From Cristatella mucedo (lineage: Eukaryota > Bryozoa > Phylactolaemata > Cristatellidae): DNA of 64,000 bases. Below, piece by piece: positions 25,501 through 51,450 of the stretch. The stretch covers positions 558,001 to 622,000 of the forward strand of contig WPIO01000028.1 of assembly GCA_009760855.2 (NCBI GenBank), written 5' to 3'. The position numbers and the translations under genes are program-made. Within the stretch, counting starts at the first letter, position 1. The number at the start of each line of letters is the position of its first letter. Under the pieces are notes generated by a model. That model was not told the DNA's origin, did no database searches, and saw nothing but the letters and a program-made list of their open reading frames with translations.

Positions 25501-27591
25501 CCAAAACTTTCTGTAAACTGACACTACGCATATTTAATTAGTAACCTCTCCTGTTTTCCTCACATACAAAGTTTCTCTATTTTATCTAACCAAGAGCTTG
25601 CCATAATATGATACATATACAATGATCGAAATCGTACAGTCCGAGCGTTTTCAGCACCGAATAACTTTGTTAGCTTACCGTCGAATTCATGATTACCAGG
25701 GTATGGCAATTAACCGATGGTCTTGAAACTACTGTTCATTGGCAAAGGGGTTGTAACGAATCCAAAGCAGCATATAAACACTGTCTAATTTAACTAATTT
25801 CATTTCATGGACATGCATGAAGACATTTTCTCACTTGAATGCACAAGTAAACTGCACTGACGAAGCTTTAGGTTTTTTGCAGTTATGTAAGTCCGCACTC
25901 GTTCATTAATGATATGCATCAAAACCGGCATATAAAAGCTTGGTATGCCATTCGAAGCTTTTTGTCTGAATTAGCTGTGGCTAATGCCCGACTTCAATCG
26001 GCTGTCCTGCGGAGGCTGCTCAAAGAGGATCGCCACACGGTCAAGGATTACAATCCTTAAATGGCAAAATCCTGATGCAAAGGTGCTCGCTCCTCTTGCC
26101 ATGCAGCCATGTAAGCATGTTGCATTCATCAGCTCTATGGAAAAGTCCATAGCTAACATACAGCTGGCGTGCCTGCCATAGTAAAATGCGGAAACGTGCA
26201 GGGACAATAGCCATGTTTCGCTGTCACATGCAGCGACTTAAGAGATAGCTGAGCATCAACTGAATTTTATTTAGCCGAGGTTACTCGGTAATGCACAGCC
26301 AGCGATTCGAGACTGATCTTAACCACTGAAGCTGTGCTCAAACGTCTTCCTACGTCAAATTTACTGCTGGCGTTAGTGCAAGCAATAAGTGTGCCCTTAC
26401 GGATGGATGATGCACAGTAAGTCTTTTCAGTAAATCCTCGAACTAGCAAATACGAATTCGAGTGATAGCTGTCACTGAACGGGTCTCAAAAATATGAGGC
26501 CATGAAATCAAGCAGGGACGATATTTCCTTTCAGACTCACTGAGATGCCTACGTGTGACACGCCCACTCTGCCATGTTCTAACACCATTACCCGGCTGTG
26601 AAGCGATGTGGCGAATATGAAAATACGTTCATTAGACTGAAGAATAATCGCACTACTTACAGTCTCTTCTTCTTCCTGTACTTCGTCACCTTCACCGTAA
26701 GTCTTCTTGACCTCGACGTGCTCGTACTCAAAAGACGGATCCCCAGTGAATCTTCCTTTAGCCAGTTTGGCTTGCTTTCTCATTGCTTCCGTTGCTGGCG
26801 GCAGCAGCGCCCAAGATATACAGTCCTTACTAAAAAAAGAAACTATAAATATTGGAGCCCACACTCATCATCGAACGCTTGAAGCTCACCTGACTCCAAG
26901 TGATTCCATTTTTAGAAAGCAAAACTTGAAAGCAGACAGAAATAGGGATACTGGTAAACTTTGGGGCTATTCAAATTGATCTTTACTCTCATGCAATGCA
27001 GTTAGAACACGGCTAAGAGTTCGTGTTATTAATCCATGCAGATTTGCTCGAAATAAATCAATTATTAAGCTCATTCGGATTTCAGTTTAACTGTACATCT
27101 CGGTCATCGGGATATTTACGACGAAGCCAATGAATCGACATATTGCAGAAGTTTCAACTGACTTGCCAATAAGTCTGATGAGGCTAGTTCGGAATACATA
27201 TCCTATCATAAAGCTGCAGTTTTGCGGTCGTGCTGTGTACTAGCATTGCTAGACGACGTCTATAAATCGCTCATACGTAGTCAGCCTCTCGCTTCTCGCT
27301 TAGGCGTGTCGTAATGGCAGGCACTTTAATGCAAGAAAGCTGAATAATAAGCACTGAATAATACCTGTAGAGTGTCTTTTTCTCTTCAAACTCGTCGTTT
27401 GTTACTCCTTGAGCGATGTAGTAGTCATCCTTGATTCCGTAGATCTTACCCCATAGGTAGACCTTGGCGAACTTGTAGTTATTTTTCATTATAGTAAGCG
27501 AAGTCATCAGTGCTGACTTCTGCTCTGGATTAAGTATTATTCCGCTCGTTCCAACATAGTCTACCATTAAGTGGAGGTCGTCTGATTCCAT
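21568..27591 (-). CDS. RSPH9: Radial spoke head protein 9 (complete, 5 exons)
   Basis: Component of the radial-spoke head of motile cilia and flagella, where spokes transmit signals from the central pair to dynein arms. Exons in transcript order: 27365-27591, 26661-26829, 24192-24321, 22063-22209, 21568-21728. All four junctions are GT-AG with consistent phases (2, 0, 1, 1), giving 277 aa against 276 in human. Matching segments: LWGKIYGIKDDYYIAQG (exon 1), LLPPATEAM and KGRFTGDPSFEYEH (exon 2), EENRLTSVIADID and IVPRGAF (exon 3), SFEGLNVSEAAKLSSYSHFR and LEKADLD.SIDFMD (exons 3-4), SWSMQFERG and LRSLLWLGYVFFHVPGT, ending NLDICFML (exon 5). Start ATG has A at -3 and G at +4. The acidic run EGDEVQEEEET near residue 125 is also present in mammals in shorter form. 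No damage seen. Introns hold solo LINE tails. Confidence 0.95.
22063..22209 (-). CDS. RSPH9: RSPH9 exon 4
   Basis: Residues 176-224. LNVSEAAKLSSYSHFREA, KADLDRSIDFMDTIEDDVPK. Acceptor TTATAG, donor GTAATT, phase 1. Confidence 0.93.
22379..22530 (+). mobile_element. Solo family-A LINE tail, with a degraded inverted partner
   Basis: At 22425-22530 is the complete 3' hairpin unit (CAAATGTAAAGTGCC...GGGTGCTTTATGAAGTGC) plus (TTA)n. Just before it, 22379-22415 looks like the same unit in reverse orientation (TTTATAGCGCCCTAGGAGGACAGAATCTCGATC). No LINE coding sequence is attached. In RSPH9 intron 3. Confidence 0.7.
22558..22855 (-). mobile_element. LINE family B fragment B2
   Basis: 3' end of family B: the CCACAAAGTCATAAAGACCATGTGG hairpin at about 22584, then a short coding remnant (NYSPTADYGTSFSAVLSCYF). 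It ends abruptly at about 22855. Confidence 0.85.
23075..23165 (-). mobile_element. Solo family-A LINE tail
   Basis: Hairpin unit on the - strand (CTTTGCAGCAAATGTAAAGC to GCTTTATCAAGTGCATTAG) without LINE coding sequence, in RSPH9 intron 3. Confidence 0.8.
24192..24321 (-). CDS. RSPH9: RSPH9 exon 3
   Basis: Residues 133-175. This short exon lacks an internal start and is easily missed. Reads IMIKEENRLTSVIADIDDD, then RIVPRGAFQQWP and VVGNRSFEG. Acceptor CATTTTAG, donor GTCAGT. Confidence 0.9.
24790..25010 (+). mobile_element. Two tandem solo family-A LINE tails
   Basis: Hairpin units at about 24795-24870 and 24920-25010, both + strand. The second has the usual leader (CATGATTTTACTTACCATTC) and a TTA-rich tail; the first ends at ATTATTCATTATTCATTTTG and runs into that leader. 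In RSPH9 intron 2. Confidence 0.8.
26661..26829 (-). CDS. RSPH9: RSPH9 exon 2
   Basis: Residues 76-132. Acceptor TTTTTTAG, donor GTAAGT, phase 0. Contains CISWALLPPATEAMRKQ and GDPSFEYEHVEVKK. Confidence 0.94.
27365..27591 (-). CDS. RSPH9: RSPH9 exon 1
   Basis: Residues 1-75, from MESDDLHLMVDYV to KKTLY; ends in phase 2 before GTATTA. Joined to exon 2 it reads TLYSKDCISW, as in the family. Confidence 0.94.
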
Positions 27592-28051
27592 TTTGCGGCG
27601 CCTCTTTCTTACGGTAAGGATGCTGCCTCTCGCGGGCCTCGGCAGTTGATCCGCTACGTTGCTAAGCAGCTGGCCGTGTTTATATCCGGTTCCGCTATTG
27701 CTGTTACCCAGAGACTAGTATAGCAAGTTATGTCCTCAATAAGCTGAGCTCCAGAAATACAAACGACGAATTAATAAATTATTTCTCGGGAATGAGTTTG
27801 TTATGTCAGTGAGTCACGCTACCCCAGGGGTGTCCGGAATGACTCTTTATGCTTCTAGCATTACATTTCGTGCTTGCAGAACTTCAATTAAACTCTGTGG
27901 GCGGGCTATTATTTGCATACTCAAAGTTATGTGGCTTACCTATCAAAAAAATTTAAATAGCACTATTTAGGGAACTCGCTGGTGTCAGATTGTACCGGAT
28001 GTGATATCACTGACTACCGGCCGGCTGCAGTTCTGAGTACTGGGTGGCGGC
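27592..28051. promoter_or_regulatory. Possible bidirectional promoter region
   Basis: About 460 bp between the RSPH9 start codon (- strand) and the candidate first exon of NUDT22 (+ strand). It has no repeat copy. The inference of a shared promoter rests only on the head-to-head spacing; I see no clear TATA box. Confidence 0.4.
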
Positions 28052-28099
28052 ATGTTTAGCCCTACCGCCCCGAAGCAGCCGCCGAAGAAAGCCCGAAGC
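28052..28099 (+). CDS. Candidate upstream first exon, perhaps of NUDT22
   Basis: Open segment ATG...AGC encoding MFSPTAPKQPPKKARS, followed by a GTACGT donor; phase 0. The NUDT22 exon with acceptor at 33242-33244 is also in phase 0 and open from 33245 (TGAAM...), so splicing would fuse 20 residues in frame to the conserved start. The basic PPKKAR could serve in localisation. Against it: the mammalian protein starts at the later Met, and the intron would be 5.1 kb. It could instead belong to another gene or be chance. Confidence 0.35.
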
Positions 28100-28499
28100 G
28101 TACGTGCCTCGGTCGTAGCTATGTGTATTTGTGCTGTGCGTGTGAATTTACATTAGGCCTGTCGATTTCCGCCCTGCTGTTTAGACCGTTGAGCCCGTGT
28201 CCTCCGTCCCAGGTGAACTGCTGTTGTGGTGAGCCGTCAGCTTTGCACCACTACACTGGCGAAGTGTTTTTTTTTAGTAAAATTTGTAACGCAACGCTTG
28301 AAGTTCTATCTTGTCACCAGTACTGCGGGTGAGGACTGATTGAGCTGTCGTTGCTGCTCAGATTTATGGCCTCTGTAGGCTGCCCACCCCCTGATTCTTA
28401 CCTCAAACTCAACCGCATCTCGCTTTCACAAACTCCGGAGCACATTAGCTCATTGCTCGCATGTTGTAATTAAGAATAAATAATTACTAAATAAGTTTC

Positions 28500-29210
28500 T
28501 TGGTGGGGAACGTAATGCGTGGAAAATATTTGGCCCCTGGTGATAGTCGTAGGCCTATCGGTCCTGGTGATTACTGGGCATACTTTTGTCGTGTTGTGTT
28601 TTTGATCATATCGTGCGGTGATGCGGTAAATCTCACCGAAGACAGCAGCTGCACGCGCTGCAGAGCCAGGTCCGCCGGGCCGAGCCCCGCCGAATTCAGC
28701 ACTGGTATTTCTTTGTGCTGCTCGCTGTGCTACGCTGCTGCAGTGGGGCCTGGCTGCAAGCTAACGGCCGAGGCGACGATCTCGGCTCTTGCTAGCCTCC
28801 AGGTCAGCGTAGAGAAGCATCTCGTGGATGCGGTCAGTGGAAATAGCTCGCCGTATCAGCAGCCTGCCACAGCACATCTCGCTGAAGCTCGGCGAAAGCG
28901 AAAAACAGCCGTTCATAACAAGGGCATCTGGTGGCTGACATGCACCGAGCTCGTCCGCGTATGGCTCAGCCACTATTGCCGCGGTTGGTTCGGTTTGTGT
29001 TCGGCAGCGTGCATTGATTCGGTAAAGCGAGTGCTCAAGCTCAATATCATCAGCACGAATTATCGAAAAACTACTGTCAGCCATGATGGCACTACTGTCG
29101 GCAGCCGCCTGGCCACTTATGTCAGCGCTTCGAGCTGACTGTTTTGAAGATTTTGCAGCCCAGCAGTGCGTGTTACTTGCTCGGCGTACAGCGTTGCAGC
29201 GGCACACTTA
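28500..29210. other. GC-richer segment with long open frames on both strands
   Basis: Open frames of 212 codons on + (28500-29138) and 148 on - (29207-28761) overlap. Neither shows a family motif I recognise, and neither has convincing splice or start context. Probably a consequence of higher GC, but the - strand product (ending LLYADLEASKSRDRRLGR) has a protein-like composition. Confidence 0.25.
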
Positions 29211-29234
29211 CTAGCTAATTTAACTGCCACTTTT

Positions 29235-29365
29235 GTATAGCTACAGAAGAGCCCTTACGGCTATCACCACCACTTGCAGCTGAGATTAAGAATAACCCAC
29301 CGCAGGATTCGAACCCACAACCTCGGGACTGAGGTCGTGAAAAGCAGTCACCTTACCTAGTTATA
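29235..29365 (-). mobile_element. tRNA-derived SINE, copy S3
   Basis: On the - strand: AACTAGGTAAGGTGACTGCT (A-box side), GGTTGTGGGTTCGAATCC (B box), then GCTGCAAGTGGTGGTGATAG and CTGTAGCTATACAAAAG. Collinear with the copy at 33065. It abuts LINE copy A5. Confidence 0.8.
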
Positions 29366-30305
29366 CCTTTATTTTGATCCCTCCCAGCCTTCGAGCACCT
29401 CGAATTCTCTCAACTGCTTTTGCTGCATGTATTGATGACATCCGCACATGGATGGCAGCAAATTTTCTTAAATTAAATGATGATAAAACTAACTTACTTG
29501 TTATGGGCAGAACCAATGTGATTCACAAATTGGAAAGACTAACGCTCAAAATCGGCTCTGCCAGCATATTTCCTGCTGAATCTGCACGGAAACTAGGTTT
29601 CTTGTTCCAAATTAGCCTTTAGTTAGACCACCACATAAGGTCCACAATCAAGCCTACTTTCAGGTACATAACATTGCTAAAATTCGTTCTTGTTTAGATA
29701 AGGATACCACATCAAAGTTGATCCATGCATTTGTGACATCCTGCCTTGACTTCTGTAACTCGCTGCTTGCTGATCTACTGGCATGCGCAGTCAGGCACTT
29801 ACAGCTGGTGCAAAACTCTGCAGCTAGACTTGTCTGTCGTGAGCGTCATATGTGCCACATCATACCACTTCTCGCCGACCTGCACAGGCTCTACGTCAAG
29901 CAATGGATCAACTTCAAGGTTTTGTCACTCACTTTTTGGTCCCTTCATTATTTGGCTCCAGACTACCTATTAGATCTACTCCCCCACCTGGCCAAGCATC
30001 GTACCACCCACTTTTCAGAAGCTGTTTACTTATACCTTCGACAAACCTCAAATCCTTCGGAGACCGTCCATTTAGTTCGTATGCTCCCAAAGCCGGGAAC
30101 TTACTCTGGACTTGCGTCACGACATCCCCTGACTTGACCACATTTGAAAAGAATTTTAAAACACCTATTTATGATGGCATTAAGTGGGTCCCTGTGATTC
30201 GTCCTTTATGTGCTTATGCATGCTGACACTGTTGCATGCTGCCACTAATGACACTTTCGTGCTGACTCTGTGCATGCCACTCATAACCATGTTATTCATG
30301 TTGTT
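29366..30305 (+). mobile_element. LINE family A copy A5
   Basis: Starts just after the YADD region (FDPSQPSSTSN.L..), reads WMAANFLKLNDDKTNLLVMG and the C-terminal reverse-transcriptase part, with frameshifts after 29620 and in the last 150 bp. Its own hairpin tail is missing; an A-rich (AAT)n junction leads straight into the oppositely oriented copy A6. Confidence 0.88.
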
Positions 30306-31045
30306 TATAACAATAATAATAATAATAATAATAACAATAATGCACTTGATATAGTGCCCTCTTAGAACTCAATCTCTTTCTAGGCACTTTACATTTGCTG
30401 CGAAGTGAAATGCAATTGAATGGTAAGTAAAATCATGCTTGAAAAACAAACAAAATGAATAATATGGTTAGGGGTGACATGCACAGGGTCAGCATGCAAA
30501 TGTGGTTAGTGGCAGCATGCACAGTGTCAGCATGCAGAAGCACACGAAGGACGAATCACAGGGACCCACTAAATGCTGTCCTAAATAGGTGTTTTTAAGT
30601 TCTTTTTAAATGTGGTCAAGTCAGGGGATGTTGTGACACAAGTCTGGAGGGCGTTCCAGGCTTTGGGAGCATACGAACTAAATGCATGGTCTCCAAAGGA
30701 TTTGAGGTTTGTACGAGGTATTGGTAAACTGTTGGATTCCGAAATTCCGAAAAGCAGGCGGTACGATGCTTGGCCTGGTTGGGGAGTAGATCTGAGAGAT
30801 AGGCTGGAGCCAAATAATGAAGTGACCTAAAATTGAGTGACAGAACCTTGAAGTCGATCCGTTGCTTGACTGGTAGCCGGTGCAGGTCGGTGCGAAGTGG
30901 TGTGATGTGGCAACTGCGACGTTCACGACAGACAAGCCTGGCTGCTGAGTTTTGCACCAGCTGTAATCGCCTGATTGCATATGCCGGTAGCCCAGCAAGC
31001 AGTGAGTTACAGAAGTCAAGACGGGTGTATCAAGTATGATACTAC
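30306..31045 (-). mobile_element. LINE family A copy A6
   Basis: Tail (AAT)n and hairpin at 30306-30400, then C-terminal reverse-transcriptase coding on the - strand (for example QNSAARLVCRERRSCHITPL) up to about 31030. Arranged tail to tail with A5. Confidence 0.88.
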
Positions 31046-31059
31046 TCATCATTCGATCG

Positions 31060-31145
31060 TGTTACCTTTGCTGCAGATGTAGAGTGCTTAGAAAGAGATT
31101 GAGTTCTCTGAGGGCGCTTTATCAAGGGCATTGTTTTTATTATTT
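31060..31145 (+). mobile_element. Solo family-A LINE tail
   Basis: Leader CGATCGTGTTACCTTTGC, hairpin unit (GTAGAGTGC...GGGCGCTTTATCAAGGGC) and a T-rich tail. No coding part. Confidence 0.75.
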
Positions 31146-31289
31146 GTGTGCCATCGCAGCTGCATGTATATAAGCGGTAGCATGCAAAATTCGAGTTCCT
31201 TGGCAGATGCCAGTAGAGAAGCTTACTCACCGTGTGCCAGCCGTGGTGTCCGTATAGGCCGGAAGTCACCGGTGTCCTTGAGGTAACTT

Positions 31290-31410
31290 TGTCTTAATAA
31301 TAAGAATAATGGTAATACATTTAAATACTGCTCTCAGCAGAACTTACTCTCTTTTCTTGGCACTTTACATAAGCTGTTAAGGAAGCGTGATCAAGTGGTT
31401 AGTGGGAGCA
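31290..31410 (-). mobile_element. Solo family-A LINE tail, diverged
   Basis: On the - strand it reads CTTATGTAAAGTGCCAAGAA to TTAAATGTATTACCATTATT, a weak match to the hairpin unit with its AT-rich tail. Confidence 0.55.
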
Positions 31411-31516
31411 CGCACAATGTCTTGTCTTGTGAAATCTTGAACCTTGCAGCTTCGAAACCCGGCGGCGCAGCCCGGTGCCGCTGGCCTGACCGAGTACCCG
31501 GCGTGGGCGATACGAA

Positions 31517-31580
31517 AGCTATCCCACAGCTCCTTGTCGAAGTACGAGAGCTATCCCACTGCTCCTTGTCGAAGCGTGAT
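31517..31580. repeat. 32-bp tandem duplication
   Basis: Two adjacent copies of AGCTATCCCACAGCTCCTTG(TCGAAG...), differing at a few bases. The surrounding 31440-31640 is more GC-rich and open in one frame (LRNPAAQPGAAGLTEYPAWA), but I cannot assign it to a gene. Confidence 0.8.
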
Positions 31581-33064
31581 TGCACGTTGGATTGGTGTGG
31601 ATTGCTGTCACGTGCCTCTACCTTGCTGCTGCTGGCCAGCCACTATCACATCCTGATAAGATGCCCCACCTATAAAATTCTGCACCCCCCTCCAGCCAGT
31701 GCCTAGCCGAGGCAGAGCACTGGACCGACTGTCTCCAGCCTGGCTGGCCTGCCTTGGGTTGCCCTTTTTCATGGGTTGGCACCTATTGCAGCTCTGCATG
31801 TAGAAGCCAGCAGCAGACATATCTCGGCATTAACAGTTTAGCTTCTGGCCGGTCCGTAGCGATCGACTCCTGCATAGAGGTAGGGGGTCTTGCCTTTTAC
31901 GGACTGATCGTTTTTGCTCTTGTCGAGTACTGTACTCTCATTTGGAAGCAGGGGAGGTAATCATTCGTGAAGAGTCCTTTTCATTTTGGGCCCACATAAG
32001 CTTGGCCTCTGAGTGATTCAAAAAATAGTTCTGTACATTGCATGCTAACATAGTGTTAATCTCTTTCGATAGTTGGGAGAGTGAGCTTGCCTGAGAGGGC
32101 ATGGAGAATGTTTTAACCTCTTTCAAAAGTCATTTCTTGTTATTCCTTTGCAAGTCATTGTTTACATTCTTCTTGTAAGGTTTTCTGGCAGGCTGTATAT
32201 GCATTTTCTATTGGTAGCTGTGTGGTAAACTTGATTCTCACAAGCTTAGCTGATCTTGCCTTTGCATAGGTCAGGAAGTTCGACTGAAACCAGAAATATT
32301 GATGTTATGCAACACGCATGCGCTAGCTTTTGTTTCCCAGCTTGCAGGCACGTGATCCAAATTGCAAGACTGACAAACAAATTATCCAAGATTCACGTGA
32401 TATCCGTAGCCGTGGTTGTAGTAAACCCCTGCAGACTAACAAAAGCAAAGTAGTCAATTCTTTTTCGTGAGGCAGGTGTACGTGCGACTCTGCCCAATCT
32501 ACGAAAGCACATGCACAATAGCTTGCATCGAAGGTAGTGTAATCACAAAGATCCTCGGCATTGCTGGTCAGTTGTTGAAGAACCTGTGCATACCATGCTT
32601 ATGCCGCACTCTCTCTACAGCACTATGCCTTCCTAAATATGCATATGCCTGCCACTGCTATGCAAGGTGACTTGCAGATTTTTTCCACTGCTGTTCTGTG
32701 CTTCATCATCCGGGGAGTAGTCGGTTTCTGTCCTTGCTAGAGGGTCTGCCTGCTTTAGTGAGCGTGTGCTGGCACAGATCAATCATGTAGCCCATCCCAG
32801 AAAAACAATACTTTTACTCCTTTAAGCAAGAGCTGCACACGAGACACCCATCGTTTGAAGACTGATGACGTGAGCGAGTAATTTAGGGTTTTTTAAAGGG
32901 ATCGTCATGGTAATGACTCCGGCAGTGACACACAAATGTGTCAGTGGGAGGCCCATGGCAGTATATCATGCTGCTTTGCTTGTTGCTGATTGTGCTGCCG
33001 ATTGTGGATCACTTGCAGCATTTCATCACTTTCAGCATTGCAAGGGTTTCGTGAGGGCATGAAG

Positions 33065-33210
33065 GGCTGCGATAGCCCAGGAGGTAAGGTGCTCGCTCTT
33101 CACGTCCGAGGTCGTGGGTTCGAATCCTGTAGTGGGCGATCCTTTATTGCCAACTGCAAGCGGTGGTGATAGCCGTTAAGGTCCTCCTGTCGCTATGCAA
33201 ATGAAGCAGT
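33065..33210 (+). mobile_element. tRNA-derived SINE, copy S2 (best preserved)
   Basis: Pol III promoter elements are easy to read: A box TAGCCCAGGAGGTAAGG and B box GGTCGTGGGTTCGAATCC, about 31 bp apart. The body CCAACTGCAAGCGGTGGTGA, TAGCCGTTAAGGTCCTCCTG and the end GCTATGCAAATGAAG are shared with S1, S3 and S4. It lies only about 35 bp before the splice acceptor of the first conserved NUDT22 exon. Confidence 0.85.
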
Positions 33211-33256
33211 TAGATCACCTAATATGACTTGGTTGTTGTTTCAGACAGGAGCTGCC

Positions 33257-48644
<15,388 letters not shown>

Positions 48645-48800
48645 TAACTATTTGTGGCACTTTCACGTACAGTCAGGTGAGCGGTTTTTTGGCAGTACGT
48701 TCTGCCTGGGATGGGGTAGGGGGATATTGTTCTGTTTGCGTGAACGTTGTTGCTTTTATCTTGATTGCTTTTTTGTGATAAGGCCACCGACTCTTGTCTG

Positions 48801-48892
48801 TTGAATCCCATCCAAAGTTTTACGTTCATCAAGGCTGGACTGGTTGTTGAATCCCATCCAAGGTTTTACTTCACTAACGCTGGACTGATCCT
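48801..48892. repeat. Imperfect 46-bp tandem duplication
   Basis: Two copies of TTGAATCCCATCCAARGTTT...GCTGGACTG just beyond the NUDT22 stop codon, so probably in its 3' UTR. Confidence 0.75.
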
Positions 48893-49217
48893 GTTCTGAT
48901 TCATTCGTCTGCTTATAGAGTATTCACATTTGCAGGATTTTATGTAGTCCCAGCTGATGCTGCTGTCTGTACACTTTCAAAATTAGCTAATTGCATATGC
49001 TTAGGTTTGATATGTAGGGTATCCAGAGCCACTATTGACAACCTGTACTTGCTCTGCGGTCGCGTATGTGCTCGTGCGTGGGTGCTCGTAAGTGTGTTTG
49101 TGTGTATGTGCATGCAAGAGATTGGTTTTTGTAACTCAGCAAAGCTCCTGGGACTCGTGGGTTGTTGTGCTGGATGGTTTCTGTGGTAAATTCATTGCCT
49201 AATGCATATGCATTCGG

Positions 49218-49852
49218 TTGCCAGCAATGTACGTCTCACGCAGTAGCAAAAAGCTAGGCGCTTTGCTGAATTCGTGGAACTGTCAAAGGAGTGAGCGGCG
49301 GAGTCACTGCAGCAAAAGCAGGCCTTTAAGGAAGTGCCACAGTCTGCAACAGACAGCGTCATTGCTCAAGAACATATGGGAAAAATGTATCATGGACTAT
49401 GTCTCTAGGACCCACGACATTAAAAAATCTGTTGCCAACATTCTCCAAGTGTTGGAAGGACGTCCATTGTTGTCATTAGCAGAAGCGGCTGTTAAGAGCC
49501 TGTCACTATTGTAGCAGTAGCCACACAGGAACTAAGCATGGTATGTCTTCTAGGTCTGTGCAACAATTAATTCTTGGTGTGCAGCTGCTGTTTATGGAGT
49601 GCCACTGCTGCTCGTTTAGCAAAAGTGATGCGCGACCGAGTTTTCCTCAGTCTTAATATCAACATGGTGGCCATACTTGTACTAATGTTCGCTTTGTTCA
49701 AGGACCTATGTATGATTGCGCTGGCAGCAGCAGCATTGATGCAGGCTTTAAGGGACTGCATAGGATGTTGCGGTATCTCGTGGGTATTATTTTTTGTAGA
49801 CCTTTACTTTATTGAGGAGGCTGGACACTTAAAGCATAAGAAAATCTTTTAG
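49218..49852 (+). other. Open segments downstream of NUDT22, unassigned
   Basis: Frames at 49218-49514 (DIKKSVANILQVLEGRPLLS...) and 49574-49852 (a hydrophobic MVAILVLMFALFKDLCMIAL) look mildly protein-like. At 49240-49410 another frame reads QKARRFAEFVELSKE, a stop, then LQQKQAFKEVPQSATDSVIA. No family recognised and no consistent splice model; they may be chance or a decayed gene. Confidence 0.2.
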
Positions 49853-49981
49853 AAGCTGTCTTTGGGGAAGCGGAGGTCATGCGATTGGCATTTCAATGGG
49901 TATACTTTGTGGCAGATGCTCTGATAGACCTAATATATTTCCCATCATCGTTTTTAGGTTAGAGGACAGTTGACAGAGGCT

Positions 49982-49983
<2 letters not shown>

Positions 49984-50079
<96 letters not shown>

Positions 50080-50102
50080 CCTCCCTCCCTCCCTCCCTCC
50101 CT

Positions 50103-50134
<32 letters not shown>
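49984..50134. repeat. (CT)n(CCTC)n(CT)n microsatellite
   Basis: About 150 bp of CT repeat with a central block of CCCT units. Confidence 0.97.
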
Positions 50135-50137
<3 letters not shown>

Positions 50138-50373
50138 CTCTGCTCTCAACTCTCTGCTCTCTCCTGCTTTTGCTACTCTCCCTCTGTGAAAATTGCTTGA
50201 CCGGTGTAGCCTTCAGCTTCTCCATTCTTTTGCTGCTACTGTGCCTAGAATGGCTACACTTTTTACTTGCATCCGTACATGTTTGTATCCCTGTTTTTAG
50301 CTTGTTGGTCACCTTCGGACGACGTTACATAAAATTGGAGACTGGTCTAATGTGATGCCGTGTAACTGTATAG

Positions 50374-50458
50374 GGGGCTAGTGGTGCTGGCGGCTGCAGA
50401 AAATGCGATGAAGAGACTAGGGCTAGAAGACCCACTGTTAGAAGGTGAAATCGTATAA
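50374..50458 (+). other. Possible terminal exon of an unknown gene
   Basis: After CTGTATAG a 27-codon open segment reads LVVLAAAENAMKRLGLEDP and ends EGEIV before TAA. Its composition is strongly protein-like and it has an acceptor-like AG, but the polypyrimidine tract is poor and I find no upstream partner. Confidence 0.25.
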
Positions 50459-51374
50459 CATCAAGGCTGGCACAAGTCAATGGCTTGAGCTCCCTTGATA
50501 GACTGGTAAAATTCCATGCCATGTCTTGTTTTCTGCCATGCGAGTGTGTTGTATTTGTATCAAGTTTGCATTAAAGCTATTCCGAAGTTGGTAGAATTAC
50601 AGCAAACCCGCAACCATGAGCATGACGCAAAGCGTGTTGTAGACAGAACTGGTGTACTTGGGTTAATAATGATTCTTAAATTAGTAGTGACGTGGTCGCG
50701 CACTTCACGGCCAGTTTGTGGTTTCTAGTCCAGCTGCAGGCGATTGTTTATTTACCGATGCAAGCTGAGCAAAAGTAGTTTAAGATCTTCTGCTGTTGTA
50801 TAAATGAGGCTGTGGAATCAGCTCAACTTTACTATTTACGAGACAAGTCTGACATGCTCACAATATTGCAATCTATCCTCCTCTTTCCTACTGCATTTGT
50901 ACTTGGGCTATCATTTCTACAGAGTTGCAAAATAGTTTTACAATTTATCGAAAAGATTATAGATCGAACAAAGTCCCAGAAAATAGCAACGACTGCCAGG
51001 TTGCCAAAAGCAATCGTTGCCGTGGGAAAGTCCTTTTGCTTTTTTCCAGCCCAACCATATTTTTTAGAAAGTCTTTTGTCATCTTCTGCCTTGTCCGTTG
51101 ACGCAAGCAGTCCATATCATACCGTTACACTGTTTGCTAGTTGAATGTAGTGCAGAAGGCATGCCCACGGATTCTTTAGCTTAGGAGGCGTGTGCTCTGC
51201 TATCTGGATCACGTAGCTCAGGTACTCTGTTTCGAAGCATGCAGGTGATGGTGGCCTGACACTCATCCGATGGGTGTGTACTCGTGAGCTGTTGCAGCCT
51301 CTGTGTCTGTGTGGGTGTGCCTCGCTTGCAGCTCTAGCTCTCTCTCGATAAGCAGAGGCTGTTAATGCTGGGCC

Positions 51375-51450
51375 GCCTGGGCGGCCGAGTGCTTTGCTCA
51401 CTGATTCTGGCTTCCATGATCGCACGTTTGAATCGTGCTTTGGGGTATGA
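51375..51450 (+). repeat. tRNA-like element (Leu/Ser type)
   Basis: GGGCGGCCGAGTGCTTTGCT (A box GGCCGAGTG) followed by CGCACGTTTGAATCGTGC (B box GTTTGAATC). It lacks full acceptor pairing. A tRNA pseudogene or the head of another SINE. Confidence 0.4.

Noticed and set aside
26267-26449. Candidate for the missing RSPH9 middle exon
   Set aside because: Does not match the family; the true exon 3 is at 24192-24321 with matching motifs and phases.
33065-33140. A functional tRNA gene at SINE copy S2
   Set aside because: A and B boxes are good, but acceptor-stem pairing is incomplete and the same extended sequence recurs at three other sites, so it is a SINE head.
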